A stretch of 64,000 nucleotides of DNA, taken from the NCBI GenBank assembly GCA_016785225.1, contig JAFBJZ010000377.1:2914001-2978000 (forward strand). The letters are read 5' to 3'. Source of the stretch: Psettodes erumei. Its lineage: Eukaryota > Chordata > Actinopteri > Pleuronectiformes > Psettodidae. This document shows positions 60,988-64,000 of this stretch, in pieces. The notes beneath the pieces were generated by a model. It did no database searches and had not been told where the DNA came from. It worked only from the letters and a program-made list of their open reading frames with translations. Within the stretch, counting starts at the first letter, position 1, and each line of letters begins with the position of its first letter. The position numbers and the translations under genes are program-made.

Positions 60988-63109
60988 TACAGATTCAGCT
61001 CTGTATGGTGGGCTTGTTGCATGAATGAAGGTAACCAGAGTAGCACCTGCATTATGATGCAGTGGGAGTCGTTGTAAGAGCACGGCGAACCTCTTAACAC
61101 TCAGCGAACACTTCGGACCGCGTCAGAAGGTTGGAGCTTTCATTGAAAGTGTTTTCATTTCCTGTTGTGTGCTGCAGCATCATATATGCTGCCAATGTGC
61201 TCATAATGTCCTTATGCAGCACTTAACCTCAGTTCTTAATGATTTCTGTTGTGCCGCAAAGATGCAAAGTGCACACAAACATACTCAGTCCACGAAGAAC
61301 GGGCTGCAGTACTGCGGTTACGTGCAAGTACTTGCATTTATGACTTGGCTAGACATACATTGTATTCACTGTAAACATGAACACATGCACTAATGCAGGT
61401 ACTGTGCATGCATGCTGTGTAAATACACATGTATTTGCTTTGTATCTCTAATATAAAAGCACTCACACACACACACATCTTGACCGGGCTGTCACACATC
61501 TTGTGCTCACATTTCTCCGGGGACACATCTGTCTCCGGCTGCAGCTGCTGTCTCCAGGCTCACCCCGTCTCGTCTGACAACCTATACTGTCACAGGAAAG
61601 TGTTACCTAACTTGAGGTCAGGGTCCAGCGCCACCTCGGTTTCCCTGCAGGATGTAGATTGTTAAAATATGTAGAAGAAGAAGAGGGTAGTTTAGAGGGT
61701 AGATACTTGGGCAGTATTATTTATTGCCACCTACATAATCTGATAACATACTTACACTGTCTGCTGTGCAGAGCTGTTTGCTTTTATTCAATGAGCCGTC
61801 TCAGTTCAACAGACTGAGAAGAGAAAAATATTTTTGGTTCATTGTGAAACCATGGGGGGACAAATTAGACTGTGCCCCCCACGGTCTAATTTGGATAGGA
61901 GACACTGAGATGCCCTCATTGACTGCACATCATTTTGAATTTCTCATTCAATATGTTCAAGTAGGTGATGTAGTGCAGTAAGAAACCAGCTGTCAGGGGA
62001 AGTTAAGTTTTAACTAACGTAAGAAATACAACTCAAAGATGATTTACCAAGAACCTAACCTGGTTCTGGCTAAATGATCACCTGAATGTGAATGTGGCTT
62101 TACTTAGTCTGTGCTTTGCAAAACACCCACTGTGTCTTCTAAGATAAAACCAGAGAGGTGGTGGGTGACTGTCAGTCTCACCACAGCAGAGCGAGTATGA
62201 TGGAGTCTTTCTCTCAGACGGATAAAAAAAAATGAAAATACAAAAATTCAAATATGCATCAGAAACACCAAAAAATGTCACAAACCTTACCACCCGATTT
62301 GTGTTTGGACGCAAATTATCTGCAGCTCTTCCACCGCTGCCCTCGTCGCTGAAAATCTCAGAACGCTTGTTGATTTCACAGGGTCAAAGACGAATGAGAA
62401 AACCCGACCGCTTCCTCTCCTTTTCAGGAGCAAGGATGTGCTGAGAATGCCTGACAGGTCACAGCGACACGACAGTGTGTCTCAAAAAGCTCCATATGTG
62501 AGCCAGTTCTCATCTGGACGCTTTTCTCTGCGCATGTTGCAGAATTTGTGTCATAAAAAGCAGCGTGAACGCCGTGAAAGTAAACGGCCTGTCGGTCCAC
62601 GGCTACAAACATCTGGATGAATGGGCTGTCACGGTGCTGCAGCGTCATGTACCAAACTGTCTCAGCGCAATAAATGACCCAGTTGAGCTCCCATGATATC
62701 CACAGTTTAAGCAATCAGTACCTCGTAAGCTGAGCCAGCTCCTAATGCACAATGTTGTGTTTGTTATACCTGCAGGGGCTGAATTCATAATAAGTTCATC
62801 TATTTGTTGTGTCCCCCGTTTGCTTCACAGATGAGGAGGGGTCACCTCAGTCGTTACGTAACTTGAACTTCAGCTTCGTACGCTAGTTAATCCAGAGCTC
62901 CTCTGTGAACCCGGGCCACGCTCCGCTGAGCATTTCTCAAAAGTGGATTTCAGGGCAAAGTCTATCTCTCTTCCTTAGACAAATTGTTCCCAGATTATGT
63001 CCCAGGGACTGTCTGAGCTGCCATGGCTCCAGAGGTCCTTGGGAAATGAAGAATTGTTTGATTTAGGTTTTGATTCAGTGTGTCAGTCTCTCTGTCAGCG
63101 ATGTAGACA

Positions 63110-63262
63110 ACACCCGCAACACCTCAATTTCATAACATTCTTCTAATAATAATTTGGCCCCCGCAGATTGGGGCATGTATGAAAAAGGACGTGCGTGCAT
63201 CTCATCATCGTGAAACAATACAAATCCTATTCCCTGCTCAGCTGCATCAAAATAGGGGCTTA
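63110..63262 (-). mobile_element. Degenerate retroelement RNase H-like fragment (Ty3/gypsy type)
   Basis: A minus-strand frame reads F-D-A-A-E-Q-G-I-G-F-V-L-F-H-D-D, which matches the start of the LTR-retrotransposon RNase H domain (usually D-A-S-x-x-G-x-G-A-V-L-x-Q). It is followed at the expected spacing by a Y-x-x-x-S stretch and an E-x-x-x-x-E-x-E-V-L-R segment like the E-K-E-x-L-A region. Nothing recognisable of reverse transcriptase or integrase flanks it. It is an isolated, inactive remnant. Confidence 0.48.
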
Positions 63263-63582
63263 AAGAAACCATGTGGACTGTTAAGAAATACACTTATTCA
63301 GGACTGCTCTCATATCTGTATGCGAAATATGACAATAGAGCTCGTTAGCTCATCTTGGCGTAAAGTGTGGAAACAGGTGGATGCAGCAACTTCAGGCCCA
63401 GATCACAGGAAACTAGATCCCAAACTCTGACTTATCATTGTGATCTCACCAGGCGACCAGTCCAGAACCTCCCTGTGCCCAACCTGACCTCCTCAGCCAA
63501 ATGAATGTTTTTACACTTTGTTTTATGTAAAGAAATGGACAGAACTTACTTTGTCCAGTGGTTTGGCTTGGTGTTTCCTTCA

Positions 63583-63735
63583 GTTTCCAGTCCTCATGTT
63601 AAGTTAAGCTAATCAGATGCTGACTGTAGCTTCATAATTAACGTACAGACATGAGAGCGGCATGCAATCTTCTCGTCCGTCTTTCAGGAAGTGAGCGAAT
63701 CCATTTTTTCCTTAAATGTTAATGAACGATACCGC
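63583..63735 (-). repeat. Fragment of the common teleost TTAA miniature element (reverse orientation)
   Basis: It contains the hallmark run in reverse: AAGTTAAGCTAATC, GCTGACTGTAGCTTCATA, ACAGACATGAGAGCGG and CAATCTTCTCGTC. I know these as a repeat abundant in percomorph genomes and usually bounded by TTAA. It is diverged and truncated at its outer end. Possibly related sequence continues leftward to about 63,505. Confidence 0.6.
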
Positions 63736-63747
63736 CCTATTTTTCTG

Positions 63748-63767
63748 ATGCAAATTTGCATTTGCAT
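63748..63767. promoter_or_regulatory. Palindromic cluster of three octamer (POU) motifs
   Basis: ATGCAAATTTGCAT (63,748-63,761) is a perfect 14-bp palindrome made of two overlapping octamers in opposite orientation, and a third octamer, ATTTGCAT, overlaps it at 63,760-63,767. POU-domain factors bind ATGCAAAT. The site lies in the presumed first intron of the plus-strand gene; whether it is functional is unknown. Confidence 0.35.
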
Positions 63768-64000
63768 TCTATTTCGACATCCCACCTTCCGCTGAACTCC
63801 CAGTTTCCGCTTATTTCACGGCATGCAAACCGTCCCCGCTCGCAGTGTCACTACTGCACAAAAAAAAGGGGCTGCAAAGTGATGCGCTACCTATCTGAAG
63901 TGAATTAAAGGTGTTGATTTTTTCATAGCGCCTCAAAATTAACAGAAAAAACAGAATACAAACCGTGAGGCCGAACGTCAGCCCGAAACCTTATGACTTG
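63768..64000. other. No gene seen at the window end
   Basis: Mixed-composition sequence with one further partial octamer-like match (GCATGCAAACC near 63,822) and an A8 run near 63,861. I see nothing coding and no known repeat. Confidence 0.3.

Larger units (their letters stand above)
58919..63100 (+). other. Putative first intron of the divergent gene: microsatellites, no exon seen
   Basis: No open frame here has recognisable content. It holds (TG)n at 59,471-59,495, (CA)n at 59,667-59,689, a (TG)n/(TGG)n compound at 60,561-60,600 and (CA)n at 60,967-60,987. Much of the rest looks unique. A short coding exon hidden here cannot be excluded by eye. Confidence 0.35.

Overview
The window looks like nuclear DNA from a ray-finned fish, probably a percomorph. 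Reasons: one gene with spliceosomal introns, one of them only 205 bp; many (CA)n, (CT)n and (GAGT)n microsatellites; and several interspersed repeats that I recognise as typical of teleosts (a Tc1-like DNA transposon, TTAA-flanked miniature elements, L2/Rex-type LINE ends, Ty3/gypsy fragments). There are no bacterial operons, CRISPR arrays, rRNA or tRNA genes. All repeat identifications are from memory of consensus patterns, not from a search.

Layout. Positions 1-53,335 contain no protein-coding gene that I can support. This long gene-poor stretch is littered with old transposon relics: hAT-like at 3.9 kb, LINE tail at 4.4 kb, a near-perfect 88-bp inverted-repeat element at 10.9-11.2 kb, Ty3/gypsy at 14.3-15.0 kb, Tc1-like at 18.1-18.7 kb, TTAA miniature elements at 12.0 and 37.6 kb, and a LINE at 48.3 kb. 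Between them lie unique blocks, AT-rich to mixed in composition, that resemble conserved non-coding enhancers (about 7.2, 9.7-10.3, 17.6, 31.1-32.1 and 33.8 kb). That pattern fits a regulatory gene desert near a developmental gene, but this is inference.

Positions 53,336-58,350 hold the one well supported gene, on the minus strand. The structure I infer is a non-coding exon ending at 58,228, a 54-nt non-coding exon at 57,029-56,976 that contains a complete 9-codon upstream ORF, a very large coding exon (56,729-53,821) and a short final coding exon (53,615-53,386), with a polyadenylation signal at 53,341-53,336. Splicing is phase-consistent and gives a protein of about 1,041 residues: acidic, Ser/Glu-rich, probably disordered. 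I do not recognise the family. Two perfect E2F consensus sites lie just upstream of exon 1, suggesting S-phase/cell-cycle expression.

Positions 58,480-58,918 look like the GC-rich 5' untranslated exon(s) of a divergent plus-strand gene, ending at a good splice donor. The remaining 5 kb would be its first intron and contains microsatellites, a retroelement RNase H relic, a TTAA miniature element and a striking palindromic cluster of octamer (POU) motifs at 63,748-63,767. The two genes would share a bidirectional promoter of roughly 200 bp.
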